From Streptomyces virginiae (lineage in GTDB: Bacteria; Actinomycetota; Actinomycetes; Streptomycetales; Streptomycetaceae), in the NCBI RefSeq assembly GCF_000720455.1, contig NZ_JOAK01000005.1:372001-436000 (forward strand): a stretch of DNA of 64,000 bases. The letters are read 5' to 3'. Every line of letters begins with the position of its first letter. Within the stretch, counting starts at the first letter, position 1. Under the pieces are notes generated by a model. That model saw nothing but the letters and a program-made list of their open reading frames with translations, made no database searches and had not been told where the DNA came from. Of this stretch, positions 7,614-16,835 are shown one piece after another. The position numbers and the translations under genes were made by a program.

Positions 7614-7652
7614 AACCTATGGGTCTTGGCTGGGCATGTGCAAACTATTTTT
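7614..7652 (-). promoter_or_regulatory. WhiB7-type promoter of wblC
   Basis: On the minus strand there is an A/T patch (7644-7652, AAAAATAGT) directly before TTGCAC (-35, 7638-7643), an 18-nt spacer, and TAGGTT (-10, 7614-7619). This is the WhiB7/WblC-dependent pattern in which the AT-hook contacts A/T bases abutting the -35 of a SigA/HrdB promoter, and it predicts autoregulation. The start of transcription should be near 7607, giving a leader of about 630 nt. Confidence 0.75.
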
Positions 7653-7663
7653 CCGACGAGTTT

Positions 7664-9829
7664 CTACGCGTCGTCAGAATCCTCGCCCCCAGGCTCCTCA
7701 CCTGCACAGATGGCCAGAACATCGGCTCCGTACCGGTCAAGCTTGCGACTGCCCACTCCGGAGATCATCGCAAGCTCCCCCGCCTCGGAGGGCGCGGCCT
7801 CTGCGATCGCCATCAGCGTCTTGTCCGTGAAGACGCAGTAGGCGGGCAGGCCCTGCTCCTTCGACCGGTCGGCCCGCCAGTCCCGCAGCCGCTCGTAGAG
7901 ACCCTCGTCCATGTCGGACGGACAGTCCTCGCAGCGCATCAGCTTCAGCTCGCCGGCCTCGGTGAGCGTCCTGCCGCAGACCCGGCAGAGCACCGGCCCG
8001 CGGCGGCCGCGCGCCCGCGGCGCCCGCTCGCCCGCGGAGCCCGGCCGGATTCCCGGGGCTGCGGAGCCCGGCCGCAGGCCGTTCAGGAAGCGGCTGGGGC
8101 GTCGGGAGGCCCTGCCCCCGGGGGCGCGGGAGAGCGCCCAGGAGAGCGTCAGGTGCAGCCGGGCCCGGGTGACGCCGACGTAGAGCAGCCGGCGCTCCTC
8201 CTCGACCTGGTCGTCGGTCTTGGCGTAGGTGATCGGCAGCATGCCGTCGGTGAGGCCGACGAGGAACACGGCGTCCCACTCCAGGCCCTTCGCCGCGTGC
8301 AGGGAGGCCAGGGTGACGCCCTGGACGGTCGGGGCGTGCTGGGCGGCCCTGCGCTCGTCCAGCTCGACCGTGAGGTCCGCCAGGGTGGCACCGGGCCGGG
8401 TGCGGGCGAAGTCCTCGGCGAGCCGGAGCAGCGCGGCCACCGACTCCCACTGGTCGCGCACGGCGCCGGAGCCGGCGGGCGGCTCGGTGGTCCAGCCGGT
8501 GGAGCTGAGCACCGCCCGGACCTGGGAGCCCAGGTCGACGACGTCCTCCAGCAGCGGGTCGTTCCCGCCGGAGCGGGCCGCTCCGCGCAGGGCGAGGATG
8601 GCCTTCTGGACCTCCTGCCGCTCGAAGAAGCGCTCGGCGCCGCGCAGCTGGTACGGAACCCCGGCGTCGGCGAGGGCCTGCTCGTAGACCTCGGACTGGG
8701 CGTTGATGCGGAACAGCACGGCGATCTCGCCCGCCGGGACGCCCGCGGCGATCAGGTCGCGGATCCGGCGGGCGACGCCCTCGGCCTCGGCGGGCTCGTC
8801 GGCGTACTCGGCGTAGAGCGGGTCCGGGCCGGACTCGCGCTGGGAGACCAGCTCCAGGCGGTGCTCGGCGGCCCGTCCCTTGGCCTGGTTCAGGAGTCCG
8901 TTGGCGAGGTGCACCACCTGAGGGGTGGAGCGGTAGTCACGGACCAGCTTGACCACGGTGGCCTGCGGGTAGCGCGTACGGAAGTTCAGCAGGTGGTCGG
9001 GGGTGGCGCCGGTGAAGGAGTAGATGGTCTGGCTGGCGTCACCGACGACGCAGAGGCTGTCGCGCTCGCCGAGCCACAGGTCGAGCAGCCGCTGCTGGAG
9101 CGGGCTGACGTCCTGGTACTCGTCGACGACGAAGTGCTGGTACTGGGCGCGGATCTGCTCGGCGATGTCGTGGCGGTCCTGGAGGATGCCGACGGTCAGG
9201 AGCAGCACGTCCTCGAAGTCGATCATTCCGCGGTCGCGCTTGAGCTGTTCGTAGGTGCCGTAGATCTGGGCGATCTCGGCCATGTCCCGGGGTGCCTCGC
9301 GGCCCGCCTTGAGGGCGGCCGCCGGATAGTCGGCGGGCACCGTCTGGGTCACCTTGGCCCACTCGATCTCGCCGGTGACGTCGCGCAGCTCGCCGCGGTC
9401 GAGACGGATCCGGCAGCGGGCCCCGGCCTCAGCGACGAACTGGATCTTGCGCTCCAGCAGCCGGGGCATCTCCCCGCCGATGGCCTTGGGCCAGAAGTAG
9501 TGGAGCTGGCGCAGGGCGGCGGCGTGGAAGGTCCGGGCCTGGACCCCGCCCGCGCCGAGCGCGCGCAGCCGGCCGCGCATCTCGCCGGCGGCCCGGTTGG
9601 TGAAGGTGACGGCGAGCACGCTGGCCGGCATGAGCTGGCCCGACCGGACCCCGTAGGCGATCCGGTGGGTGATCGCGCGGGTCTTGCCGGTACCGGCTCC
9701 GGCCAGCACGCACACCGGTCCGCGCAGGCTGGTCGCGACCTCGCGCTGCTCCGGGTCGAGGCCCAGGAGCACCGCGTCGGCCGAGTCCGCCGCGGCGGTG
9801 AAGGATGAGGAGTGCGTTGCTGCTGTCAC
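7664..9829 (-). CDS. uvrD2: UvrD2-type ATP-dependent DNA helicase with HRDC domain
   Basis: A 721-residue superfamily 1A helicase. Walker A is AGAGTGKT near residue 45; motif II is DEYQD near 245; the RecA-like halves end about residue 560. A CRVCG...CEDC tetracysteine motif near residue 610 follows, then a C-terminal HRDC domain (about 640-715). This architecture is that of UvrD2 in mycobacteria, in which the tetracysteine joins the HRDC domain to the motor. It unwinds 3'-tailed duplex DNA in repair. The start is a GTG at 9829 (MTAATHSSSF). It is divergent from the mycoredoxin gene and its stop lies 12 nt before the wblC promoter patch. Confidence 0.93.
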   Translation of the reverse strand: MTAATHSSSFTAAADSADAVLLGLDPEQREVATSLRGPVCVLAGAGTGKTRAITHRIAYGVRSGQLMPASVLAVTFTNRAAGEMRGRLRALGAGGVQARTFHAAALRQLHYFWPKAIGGEMPRLLERKIQFVAEAGARCRIRLDRGELRDVTGEIEWAKVTQTVPADYPAAALKAGREAPRDMAEIAQIYGTYEQLKRDRGMIDFEDVLLLTVGILQDRHDIAEQIRAQYQHFVVDEYQDVSPLQQRLLDLWLGERDSLCVVGDASQTIYSFTGATPDHLLNFRTRYPQATVVKLVRDYRSTPQVVHLANGLLNQAKGRAAEHRLELVSQRESGPDPLYAEYADEPAEAEGVARRIRDLIAAGVPAGEIAVLFRINAQSEVYEQALADAGVPYQLRGAERFFERQEVQKAILALRGAARSGGNDPLLEDVVDLGSQVRAVLSSTGWTTEPPAGSGAVRDQWESVAALLRLAEDFARTRPGATLADLTVELDERRAAQHAPTVQGVTLASLHAAKGLEWDAVFLVGLTDGMLPITYAKTDDQVEEERRLLYVGVTRARLHLTLSWALSRAPGGRASRRPSRFLNGLRPGSAAPGIRPGSAGERAPRARGRRGPVLCRVCGRTLTEAGELKLMRCEDCPSDMDEGLYERLRDWRADRSKEQGLPAYCVFTDKTLMAIAEAAPSEAGELAMISGVGSRKLDRYGADVLAICAGEEPGGEDSDDA

Positions 9830-9930
9830 TCCGCCATGCTGCCAGGTCTCGTGAGCCGGGCGGGAAATCTGTCCACAGGCATCACCGATACGTCATATCA
9901 GTCACACCGGCGGTGTGGATGTGCACGGAC

Positions 9931-9957
9931 GGGAATGGCCGTGCGGTCGCGTACGTT
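9931..9957 (+). promoter_or_regulatory. SigR-type promoter of the mycoredoxin gene
   Basis: GGGAAT (9931-9936), an 18-nt spacer and GTT (9955-9957) match the SigR/SigH consensus GGGAAT-N18-GTT exactly. The predicted start near 9964 leaves a leader of about 36 nt before the mycoredoxin ATG. SigR controls the thiol-oxidative stress regulon in Streptomyces, which suits the gene it faces. Confidence 0.8.
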
Positions 9958-9999
9958 CGAGTACTCGGACCACAGAGCCTTCACGAAGGAGAGCGCAGC

Positions 10000-10260
10000 A
10001 TGCAGGACACGGGCACCGTCACGATGTACAGCACGACCTGGTGCGGCTACTGCCGTCGGCTGAAGACCCAGCTGGACCGGGAAGGCATCGCGTACAACGA
10101 GATCAACATCGAGCTCGACCCGGAGTCCGCGGCGTTCGTCGAGAAGGCCAACGGCGGGAACCAGACCGTGCCCACCGTGCTCGTGAAGTCCGCCGCCGGC
10201 AACGAGTCCGTCATGACGAACCCGAGCCTCGCCCAGGTCAAGCAGGCCCTCGCCGTCTGA
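10000..10260 (+). CDS. mrx1: Mycoredoxin (glutaredoxin-like, CGYC)
   Basis: An 86-residue glutaredoxin-fold protein with the active site CGYC in STTWCGYCRRLK (Cys near residues 15 and 18) and the cis-proline loop TVPTVLV near residue 55. Mycoredoxin-1 reduces mycothiol mixed disulfides on proteins, using mycothiol as electron donor. The ATG at 10000 has GGAG upstream. The gene has its own SigR-type promoter and ends at a strong bidirectional terminator, so it is monocistronic. Its position between uvrD2 and nudC is the same as in M. tuberculosis. Confidence 0.93.
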   Translation: MQDTGTVTMYSTTWCGYCRRLKTQLDREGIAYNEINIELDPESAAFVEKANGGNQTVPTVLVKSAAGNESVMTNPSLAQVKQALAV

Positions 10261-10275
10261 GCCGCTCCCGCGTCC

Positions 10276-10313
10276 GCGGAAGGCCCCCGTCCTGCCGGGC
10301 GGGGGCCTTCCGC
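10276..10313. terminator. Bidirectional terminator hairpin
   Basis: A perfect 14-bp stem (GCGGAAGGCCCCCG with its complement) and 10-nt loop sits between the convergent mycoredoxin and nudC genes. Confidence 0.85.
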
Positions 10314-10332
10314 TGTCACGCAGTGACGAACG

Positions 10333-11262
10333 TTACGCCGCGGCCTTCGGCAGCGGCTCGCCGTACCAGAGCTCGACCAGCCGCGCGGCGATGGAGATGC
10401 CCGACGGGGGCAGCACCTCGCCCGACTCGAAGGCCGCGCGCAGCTCGTCGCGGGAGAACCAGCGGGCCTCCTGGATCTCCTCGCCGTCCACGGTGATCTC
10501 GGAGCTGGTGGCGCGGGCGTTGAAGCCCAGCATCAGGCTGTAGGGGAAGGGCCACGGCTGGCTGGCCACGTACTCGACCTGCCCCACCCTGACGCCCGCC
10601 TCCTCCCACACCTCGCGGACGACGGACTGCTCGATCGACTCCCCCGGCTCCACGAACCCGGCGAGCGTCGAGAAGCGGCCCTCCGGCCAGTGCACCTGGC
10701 GGCCCAGCAGCGCGCGGTCGTGCTCGTCGGTGACCAGCATGATCACGGCCGGGTCGGTGCGGGGGTAGTGCTCGGCGCCGCAGCCCGGGCAGCGCCGGAT
10801 GTGCCCAGCCGCCGCGACCACCGTGCGCTCTCCGCAGCGGGAGCAGAAGCGGTGCATCCGCTGCCAGTTCTCCAGCGCCACCGCGTTGACCATCAGTCCG
10901 GCGTCGCGGTCGTTCAGCAGCAGTCCGGCCTCGCGCAGGCCGGCCGGGCGGGCCGACTGGTCCATGCGGCCCGGCAGCGCGTCCTTCTGCAGCGCGAAGT
11001 ACCGTACGCCGTCCTCGTCCGTGCCCAGGAAGTAGCGGTGGGTCTCGGTGACCGGGGCCTCGAAGGCCGGGGTCATCACGATGCCGGTGCCGCCGTCGGG
11101 GGTGTCGTCGATCAGGACTTGGCCGCCGGACACGACGAAGACGCGCGTCGTCGGGTGGCTCCAGGCGGCGGCGAGCCAGGCCTCGTCGAGGCGGTGGTGC
11201 GCGCTGCGGTCGATGCCGCTGGGCGCGGTGAGCGAGAGAGGGCGCTCGGTATGGGTGCTCAC
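10333..11262 (-). CDS. nudC: NAD(H) pyrophosphatase NudC (Nudix)
   Basis: A 309-residue NudC-type Nudix hydrolase. A zinc ribbon (CSRCG...CPGCG, about residues 140-162) precedes the Nudix box GFVEPGESIEQSVVREVWEE (about 202-224), and the NADH-specific motif SQPWPFPYS follows. The enzyme cleaves NADH to NMNH and AMP; relatives also remove NAD caps from RNA. I use the GTG at 11262 (VSTHTERPLSL), with GGAAG upstream; the 4-codon longer TTG start has no ribosome site. It is convergent to the mycoredoxin gene. In M. tuberculosis the corresponding NudC is polymorphic and affects isoniazid response, a point known from the literature rather than from this sequence. Confidence 0.92.
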   Translation of the reverse strand: MSTHTERPLSLTAPSGIDRSAHHRLDEAWLAAAWSHPTTRVFVVSGGQVLIDDTPDGGTGIVMTPAFEAPVTETHRYFLGTDEDGVRYFALQKDALPGRMDQSARPAGLREAGLLLNDRDAGLMVNAVALENWQRMHRFCSRCGERTVVAAAGHIRRCPGCGAEHYPRTDPAVIMLVTDEHDRALLGRQVHWPEGRFSTLAGFVEPGESIEQSVVREVWEEAGVRVGQVEYVASQPWPFPYSLMLGFNARATSSEITVDGEEIQEARWFSRDELRAAFESGEVLPPSGISIAARLVELWYGEPLPKAAA

Positions 11263-11326
11263 TGGTACTTCCAACTCCCCCGGTGGTGGGACAGGCAGGC
11301 TCGGTACGACAGGTGTGTGCGCCGCG

Positions 11327-12751
11327 TCAGGCGGGTGTGCGGGGCGTGCGGTGGGCGTGCGGTCCGGCGGCCAGGTCCCCCCAGAGGTAGGCGGCCGTCT
11401 CGACGCCCTTGAGCAGCAGGTCCAGCTCGACCTTCTCGTTCGGCGCGTGCCAGCCGTCGGACGGCACCGAGATGCCGAGGAACAGCACGGGCGCGCCCAG
11501 GACGTCCTGGAGGTCGGCGGCGGGTCCGGAGCCGCCCTCGCGGGTGAAGCGGATCTTCTGGCCGAAGGCGCGGCCCATGGACCGGACGACGGACTGCAGG
11601 GCCGGGTGGTCCAGCGGGGTCAGGCACGGGCGGGTCGGTGCGCCGAAGGTGACGGCGTGGCGGATGCCGTCCGGGATCCGGGCCGCGACCCACTCCTTGA
11701 CGGCCGCCTCGACCTCGTACGGGTCCTGCCCGGACACCAGGCGGAACGACAGCTTCACGTGGGCGGAGGAGGGCACGATGGTCTTCCCGCCGGGGCCCTG
11801 GTAGCCGCCGCCGATGCCGTTGACCTCGGCCGTCGGGCGGGCCCAGACGCGCTCCAGGGTGCTGTAGCCGGCCTCGCCGGCGGCCGCGTGGGACTTGGCC
11901 GTGCGCAGCCACTCGGCCTCGTCGAAGGGCAGCTCGGCGATGAGCGCGCGCTCCGCGTCGGTGAGTTCGGCGATCCCGTCGTAGAAGCCGGGGACGGTGA
12001 CGCGGCCGTCGTCGTCGTGCAGGGCGGCGACGAGGCGCGCGGCGGCGGTCGCCGGGTTGGGGACGGCTCCGCCGAAGGCTCCGGAGTGGATGTCCTGGTC
12101 GGGGCCGTGCAGGTCGATCTCGCAGTCGGCGACGCCGCGCATGCCGGTGCAGACGGTGGGAGTGGTCTCGGACCACATGCCGGTGTCGGAGACGATCACG
12201 ACGTCGGCGGCGAGTTCGCCGGCGCGGGTCTCGACGAGCTCGCGGAAGTGGGCGGAGCCGGACTCCTCCTCGCCCTCGACGATCAGCTTGAGGTGCACGG
12301 CGGGGGCGGCGTTGCCGGTGGCCGCCAGGTGCGCCCGCACGCCCAGGGTGTGGAAGAACACCTGGCCCTTGTCGTCGGCGGCGCCGCGCGCGTACATCCG
12401 GCCGTCGCGGACCACCGGCTCGAACGGGTCGGTGTCCCAGCCGTCGGCGAGGGCGGCGGGCTGCACGTCGTGGTGGCCGTACACGAGGACGGTCGGGGCG
12501 TCGGGGTCCTCGCTCGGCCAGTGCGCGTAGACGGCGGGAGCGCCGTCGGTCTCCCAGACCTCGGCGACCGGGAACCCGGTCTCCTTGAGCTTCGCCGCGA
12601 GCCATTCGGCGCTGCGGCGTACGTCGTCCGCGTGCTCGGGCTGGGCCGAGACGGAGGGGATGCGCAGCCACTCGGCGAGGTCGTCGAGGAACGCGGCGCG
12701 GTGGGTGTCGATGTACGTGCGGACGACGTTGTCCGGCTGGGTGTCGCTCAT
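11327..12751 (-). CDS. M20 family dipeptidase
   Basis: A 474-residue M20 (DapE/ArgE/CPG2-like) zinc metallopeptidase. Metal and catalytic motifs are VLVYGHHDVQP (about residue 90), the bridging Asp in GRMYARGAADDKG, the catalytic Glu pair in EGEEESGS, and a late His in FTREGGSGP...the dimerisation lid lies between. The family cleaves dipeptides or removes C-terminal residues; there is no signal peptide, so it is cytosolic. It starts at an ATG 9 nt downstream of the AdnB-like stop, so it is likely in the same transcript. Mycobacteria lack it at this position. Confidence 0.9.
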   Translation of the reverse strand: MSDTQPDNVVRTYIDTHRAAFLDDLAEWLRIPSVSAQPEHADDVRRSAEWLAAKLKETGFPVAEVWETDGAPAVYAHWPSEDPDAPTVLVYGHHDVQPAALADGWDTDPFEPVVRDGRMYARGAADDKGQVFFHTLGVRAHLAATGNAAPAVHLKLIVEGEEESGSAHFRELVETRAGELAADVVIVSDTGMWSETTPTVCTGMRGVADCEIDLHGPDQDIHSGAFGGAVPNPATAAARLVAALHDDDGRVTVPGFYDGIAELTDAERALIAELPFDEAEWLRTAKSHAAAGEAGYSTLERVWARPTAEVNGIGGGYQGPGGKTIVPSSAHVKLSFRLVSGQDPYEVEAAVKEWVAARIPDGIRHAVTFGAPTRPCLTPLDHPALQSVVRSMGRAFGQKIRFTREGGSGPAADLQDVLGAPVLFLGISVPSDGWHAPNEKVELDLLLKGVETAAYLWGDLAAGPHAHRTPRTPA

Positions 12752-12760
12752 GCCCCGAGC

Positions 12761-15700
12761 CTAGCCGTCCGCCTGGTGGTCACCGTCGGTGCCCGATTCG
12801 CCTTGGAGGATCCGCTCAAGACGGGCTCTGCCGGGGAGGTTGCGGGGGCGGATCACCCGGCCGCTGCGGACGTGCAGGAAGGCGGCGGTGACCCGGTCGA
12901 GCGGGGTGTTCGTGGCTTCGGCCCAGGCCAGCCGGTAGACGGCGAGCTGGAGCGGATCGGCCTCGGTGGTCCGCCCGGTCTTCCAGTCGACGATCTCGTA
13001 GGCGTCGTCGCCGTCGGCGTCGGTGGTCTTGTAGACGGCGTCGATGCGGCCGCGGATGACGCGGCCGGCGAGGGTGAGCTGTACCGGGGCCTCCATGCGG
13101 TGGGGCGGGCGGTCGGCGTACGGGCTGCGCTCGAAGGCGGCCTTGAGGGCGTCGAGGTCGGCCTCGTCGGCGATGTCCTGGCCGGAGCCGGAGCCGGCGG
13201 CGCCGGGGAGGTCTGCGACGGGGTCGAGGACGTCGAGGAAGGGGAGCGGGAGCTCGTCGAAGCGGGACTCGACCCAGGCGTGGAAGCGGGTGCCCTGGCG
13301 GGCCGCGGGCTGCGGGGGCTTGGGCATGGGGCGGGCGAGGTCGCGTACGAAGCCCTGCTCGTCGGCGGCGAGCCGGAGCAGCTGGCTGGCCGACAGGGCG
13401 GGGGGCAGCTCCACGTCGCGGACGGCCGCGCGGGCACGGCGGAGCTCGCCCTCCAGGGCGTCGAGGTCCCGGTCCCAGGAGGCGATCGCCCGGGCCTCCT
13501 CGGGCGTGAGCCGCACGCCTCCGGCGGGGTCGGGCGGGCCGGGCCGCGCCGCGGAGTGCGGCTGGGCCGCGGGGACGGCGGTCCGCATCGCCGGGTCGGC
13601 GGCCCAGGCCTCGTCGGCCCACGCGCCGCGCGCGGCTCCGCCCTGGGCGGGGTCCGGGTCGGCCTGCGGGCCGGCCGGGGAAACGGGCCCGGGCATACCC
13701 GGCTGCGCCACCGGGTCCGCGGCCCAGGCCTCGTCGGCCCACGCGCCGCGCGGGTGGGGCAGGGCATGTCGGCCGTCGGGACGGGGGCTGGGGCTGGGGG
13801 CCCGGTCGGCGTCGTCCCAGGGGCCGTCGCCCCGGGGGGCGGGGGTCTCAGTCCCGTCGGCGGCTCGGGCCCGGCCCGCGGCTCCGGGCGCGGCCGGCCC
13901 GCCCGCGAGGTCGGGGACGTCACCCGGCCACGGGGTGGCGGCACCCTCGCCCCAGAGCGCGTCGGTGTCCCAGCCGTCGGAGGCAGCGGCCGGGGGGTGG
14001 GCTTCGACGCGGGGCGCCGCGGAAGGCGCGTCCGTCTCCCGGCCGTCGGCGGAGCCGGGGACCCGCGCGGCCGGGGGGTGGGCTTCGACGGCGGGCGCCG
14101 CGGAAGGCGCGTCGGCCGGCGGCCACGGATCGGCGGACCAGAGGTCGTCCGGGTCCGGGGGCCAGGGTTCGTCGCCGTAGGCGGGGTCCTCGCAGTCGGG
14201 GGGCCAGAGGTAGGCGTCGTCCTGGTCCGGCGGGGGCGGGGTCGCCAGGTATGACTCCACCAGCGCGGCCGCCTCGCGGCGCAGCTTGAGGGAGTGCGGG
14301 TCGAGCGGGAGGGGCCAGGAGTGGTCGGCGGCGGATTCACCCGCGAGGGCCGGGTTCTCGGCGGACGGTTCGGGCTCGTCCGCCCAGGCCTCGATCTCGC
14401 CGGAACCGGCCGCGCAGTGCTCGTACAGGGCGGTGAGGAACTCCGACGGGCCGCGGCGCCTCTTCTGGGTGGGGCCCCACCAGTGGCCCGAGGCCAGCAG
14501 CAGGGACCGGGGGCGGGTGAAGGTCACGTAGCCCAGGCGCAGCTCCTCCACCGACTTGTGGTGCTTGAGGGCGGCTTTGAAGGACTTCAGGCCGGCCGAG
14601 GTCCACGCCGGGTCCGCGGGCAGGGTGGGGGCGTCGCCGCGCAGCGCGTACGGGAGGACCTTCGCGTAGGAGGTCCAGGCCTCGGGTGCCTTCTCCTTCG
14701 GGAAGGACCCCGCGCACAGGTCCGGGACCACCACGACGTCCCACTCCAGGCCCTTGGACTTGTGGGCGGTGAGGACCTTCACCGTGTTCTCGCCGCCCGG
14801 CAGGGCGTGGTCGAGGCCCTTCTCGTACTGGGCGGCCGTGCGCAGGAACGCCAGGAAGGCCAGGAGCGTGGCCTCCCCGTCGAGTGCGGCGAAACCGGCG
14901 GCGACGTCCATGAAGTTCGACAGGGTCTCGCGCCGGCGGGCCGCCAGCGCGTGCGGGGAAGCGGACAGTTCCACTTCGAGGCCGGTGGCGGACAGCACCC
15001 GGTGCAGGACGTCCATCAGCGGGTCGGCGAGCGACCTGCGCAGGTCGCGGAGCTCCTGCGCGAGGTGTGCGAAGCGGACCCGGGCCTCGGCGGAGAAGGG
15101 GAGGTCGTCCGGGGTTTGGCCCGCGCCGTCGAGGAAGGTCTCCAGGGCGTCGGCGAGGGAGACGATCTCGGCCGGGTCCACGCCCTCCACGGCCGCCGCG
15201 AGCCGTTCGTCGGGGTCGGCCCCGGCCGGCGTACGGCCCACCAGGAGCCGCGCCCGGCGGCCCAGGAGCGCCAGATCGCGGGCGCCGATCCGCCAGCGGG
15301 GTCCGATGAGGAGCCGGACGAGGGAGGCGTTGGCACCCGGGTCCTGGAGGACCTCGCAGACGGCCACGAGGTCCGCGACCTCGGGGAGGTGCAGCAGCCC
15401 GGACAGGCCGACGACCTCCACCGGGACGTCCCGGTCCACCAGGACGGCCTGGATCTGCGCGAAGTCCCCGGCGGACCGGCACAGGACGGCGATCTCGCGC
15501 GGCTCCGTACCCGTGCGGACCAGGTGGGCGACGGAGTCGGCGACCCAGTCGAGCTCCTGCGCGTGGGTCTCCAGCAGGGCGCAGCGGACCTGCCCGACGC
15601 CCTCGGCGCCCGGCGCCGGACGCAGCGCCTCCACCCCCTCGTGCATGGCGCGCAGCGGGGCGGCGAGGCCGTTGGCCAGGTCCAGGAGGCGGCCGCCGCT

Positions 15701-16741
15701 GCGCCGGTTCTCGCTGAGGGAGAGCCGGGTGGCGGGGGTGCCGTCGGCGTGCGGGAAGTGCTCGGGGAAGTCGTCGAGGTTGGCCACGGAGGCCCCGCGC
15801 CAGCCGTAGATCGCCTGGCACGGGTCGCCGACGGCGGTGACGGCGTGGCCGGTGCCCGCGCCGAACAGGCCGGACAGCAGCAGCCGCTGGGCGACGGAGG
15901 TGTCCTGGTACTCGTCGAGCAGGACCACCCGGAACTCCTCGCGCAGCAGCGCGCCCACCTCGGGCCGGGTGGTGGCGAGCTGCGCGGAGAGGGCTATCTG
16001 GTCGCTGAAGTCGAACAGGTCGCGGGAGCGTTTGGCGGCGCGGTAGCGGCCGACGAGCTCCAGCAGTTCGAGGCGGCCGCGCACGGCCTCGGGGACCTTG
16101 CGCAGGTCCTCGTTGGTGAGCCGGGTACCGGCCAGCACGTCCAGCAGCGCGGTGTCGTGGAGGCGCAGGCTCTGCGGGTCGACCAGGTGTTCGGAGAGTT
16201 CCGCGTCGAGCGCGAGGAGGTCGCCGACCAGGTCGGGGACGGACTTGGTGAGCGAGGGGTACGGGCCGGGGGCGTCGCGCAGCACCTTCGCGGCGAGCTG
16301 GAAGCGGGTGGCGTCGGCGAGGAGGCGGGAGCTGGGCTCCAGGCCGATGCGCAGGCCGTGGTCCTTGAGGAGCTGGCCGGCGAAGGCGTGGTACGTGGAG
16401 ATGCGCGGCTCCCCGCCGGCCGCGGCGGCGTCGGCCGGGGAGGGGTCGGGGTCGGTGATGCCGGCCCGGGCCAGGGCGGTGCGTACGCGCTCGGACAGTT
16501 CGCCGGCGGCCTTGTTGGTGAAGGTGAGGCCGAGGACCTGCTCGGGCGCGACCGTGCCGGTGCCGACGAGCCAGACCACGCGGGCGGCCATGACGGTGGT
16601 CTTGCCGGATCCGGCACCGGCGACGATCACCTGCGGGGCGGGCGGGGCGGTGACGCAGGCCATCTGTTCGGGCGTGAAGGGGATCCCGAGGAGCTCCTTG
16701 AGCTGCTCGGGATCGGTCAGTACGGACGCACGCGCGGACAC
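12761..16741 (-). CDS. adnB: AdnB-like UvrD helicase-nuclease subunit
   Basis: A 1326-residue SF1A helicase fused to a RecB-type nuclease. Walker A is VAGAGSGKTT near residue 43, motif II DEYQDT near 285. The C-terminal PD-(D/E)XK nuclease shows the RecB pattern with IDAVYK, IVDWKTGR and QLAVYRLAWAEA (about residues 1230-1275). Between motor and nuclease is a disordered Pro/Ala/Asp-rich insert (about residues 820-1060) with two internal duplications. AdnAB of mycobacteria is a heterodimeric double-strand-break resection motor-nuclease; its subunits are adjacent as here. The GTG at 16741 is the start. It lies 94 nt downstream of the AdnA-like gene. Assigning A versus B is by gene order and the absence of the Fe-S cysteines here. 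Confidence 0.85.
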   Translation of the reverse strand: MSARASVLTDPEQLKELLGIPFTPEQMACVTAPPAPQVIVAGAGSGKTTVMAARVVWLVGTGTVAPEQVLGLTFTNKAAGELSERVRTALARAGITDPDPSPADAAAAGGEPRISTYHAFAGQLLKDHGLRIGLEPSSRLLADATRFQLAAKVLRDAPGPYPSLTKSVPDLVGDLLALDAELSEHLVDPQSLRLHDTALLDVLAGTRLTNEDLRKVPEAVRGRLELLELVGRYRAAKRSRDLFDFSDQIALSAQLATTRPEVGALLREEFRVVLLDEYQDTSVAQRLLLSGLFGAGTGHAVTAVGDPCQAIYGWRGASVANLDDFPEHFPHADGTPATRLSLSENRRSGGRLLDLANGLAAPLRAMHEGVEALRPAPGAEGVGQVRCALLETHAQELDWVADSVAHLVRTGTEPREIAVLCRSAGDFAQIQAVLVDRDVPVEVVGLSGLLHLPEVADLVAVCEVLQDPGANASLVRLLIGPRWRIGARDLALLGRRARLLVGRTPAGADPDERLAAAVEGVDPAEIVSLADALETFLDGAGQTPDDLPFSAEARVRFAHLAQELRDLRRSLADPLMDVLHRVLSATGLEVELSASPHALAARRRETLSNFMDVAAGFAALDGEATLLAFLAFLRTAAQYEKGLDHALPGGENTVKVLTAHKSKGLEWDVVVVPDLCAGSFPKEKAPEAWTSYAKVLPYALRGDAPTLPADPAWTSAGLKSFKAALKHHKSVEELRLGYVTFTRPRSLLLASGHWWGPTQKRRRGPSEFLTALYEHCAAGSGEIEAWADEPEPSAENPALAGESAADHSWPLPLDPHSLKLRREAAALVESYLATPPPPDQDDAYLWPPDCEDPAYGDEPWPPDPDDLWSADPWPPADAPSAAPAVEAHPPAARVPGSADGRETDAPSAAPRVEAHPPAAASDGWDTDALWGEGAATPWPGDVPDLAGGPAAPGAAGRARAADGTETPAPRGDGPWDDADRAPSPSPRPDGRHALPHPRGAWADEAWAADPVAQPGMPGPVSPAGPQADPDPAQGGAARGAWADEAWAADPAMRTAVPAAQPHSAARPGPPDPAGGVRLTPEEARAIASWDRDLDALEGELRRARAAVRDVELPPALSASQLLRLAADEQGFVRDLARPMPKPPQPAARQGTRFHAWVESRFDELPLPFLDVLDPVADLPGAAGSGSGQDIADEADLDALKAAFERSPYADRPPHRMEAPVQLTLAGRVIRGRIDAVYKTTDADGDDAYEIVDWKTGRTTEADPLQLAVYRLAWAEATNTPLDRVTAAFLHVRSGRVIRPRNLPGRARLERILQGESGTDGDHQADG

Positions 16742-16835
16742 GTAAAAAGGCTAGCCGCCCCCACCGACAGCCCCGACCGCCCAGCCGACCGGATCACCGG
16801 ACGACCGCCCGACCGCTCAGGGGACCGGCCCGACC

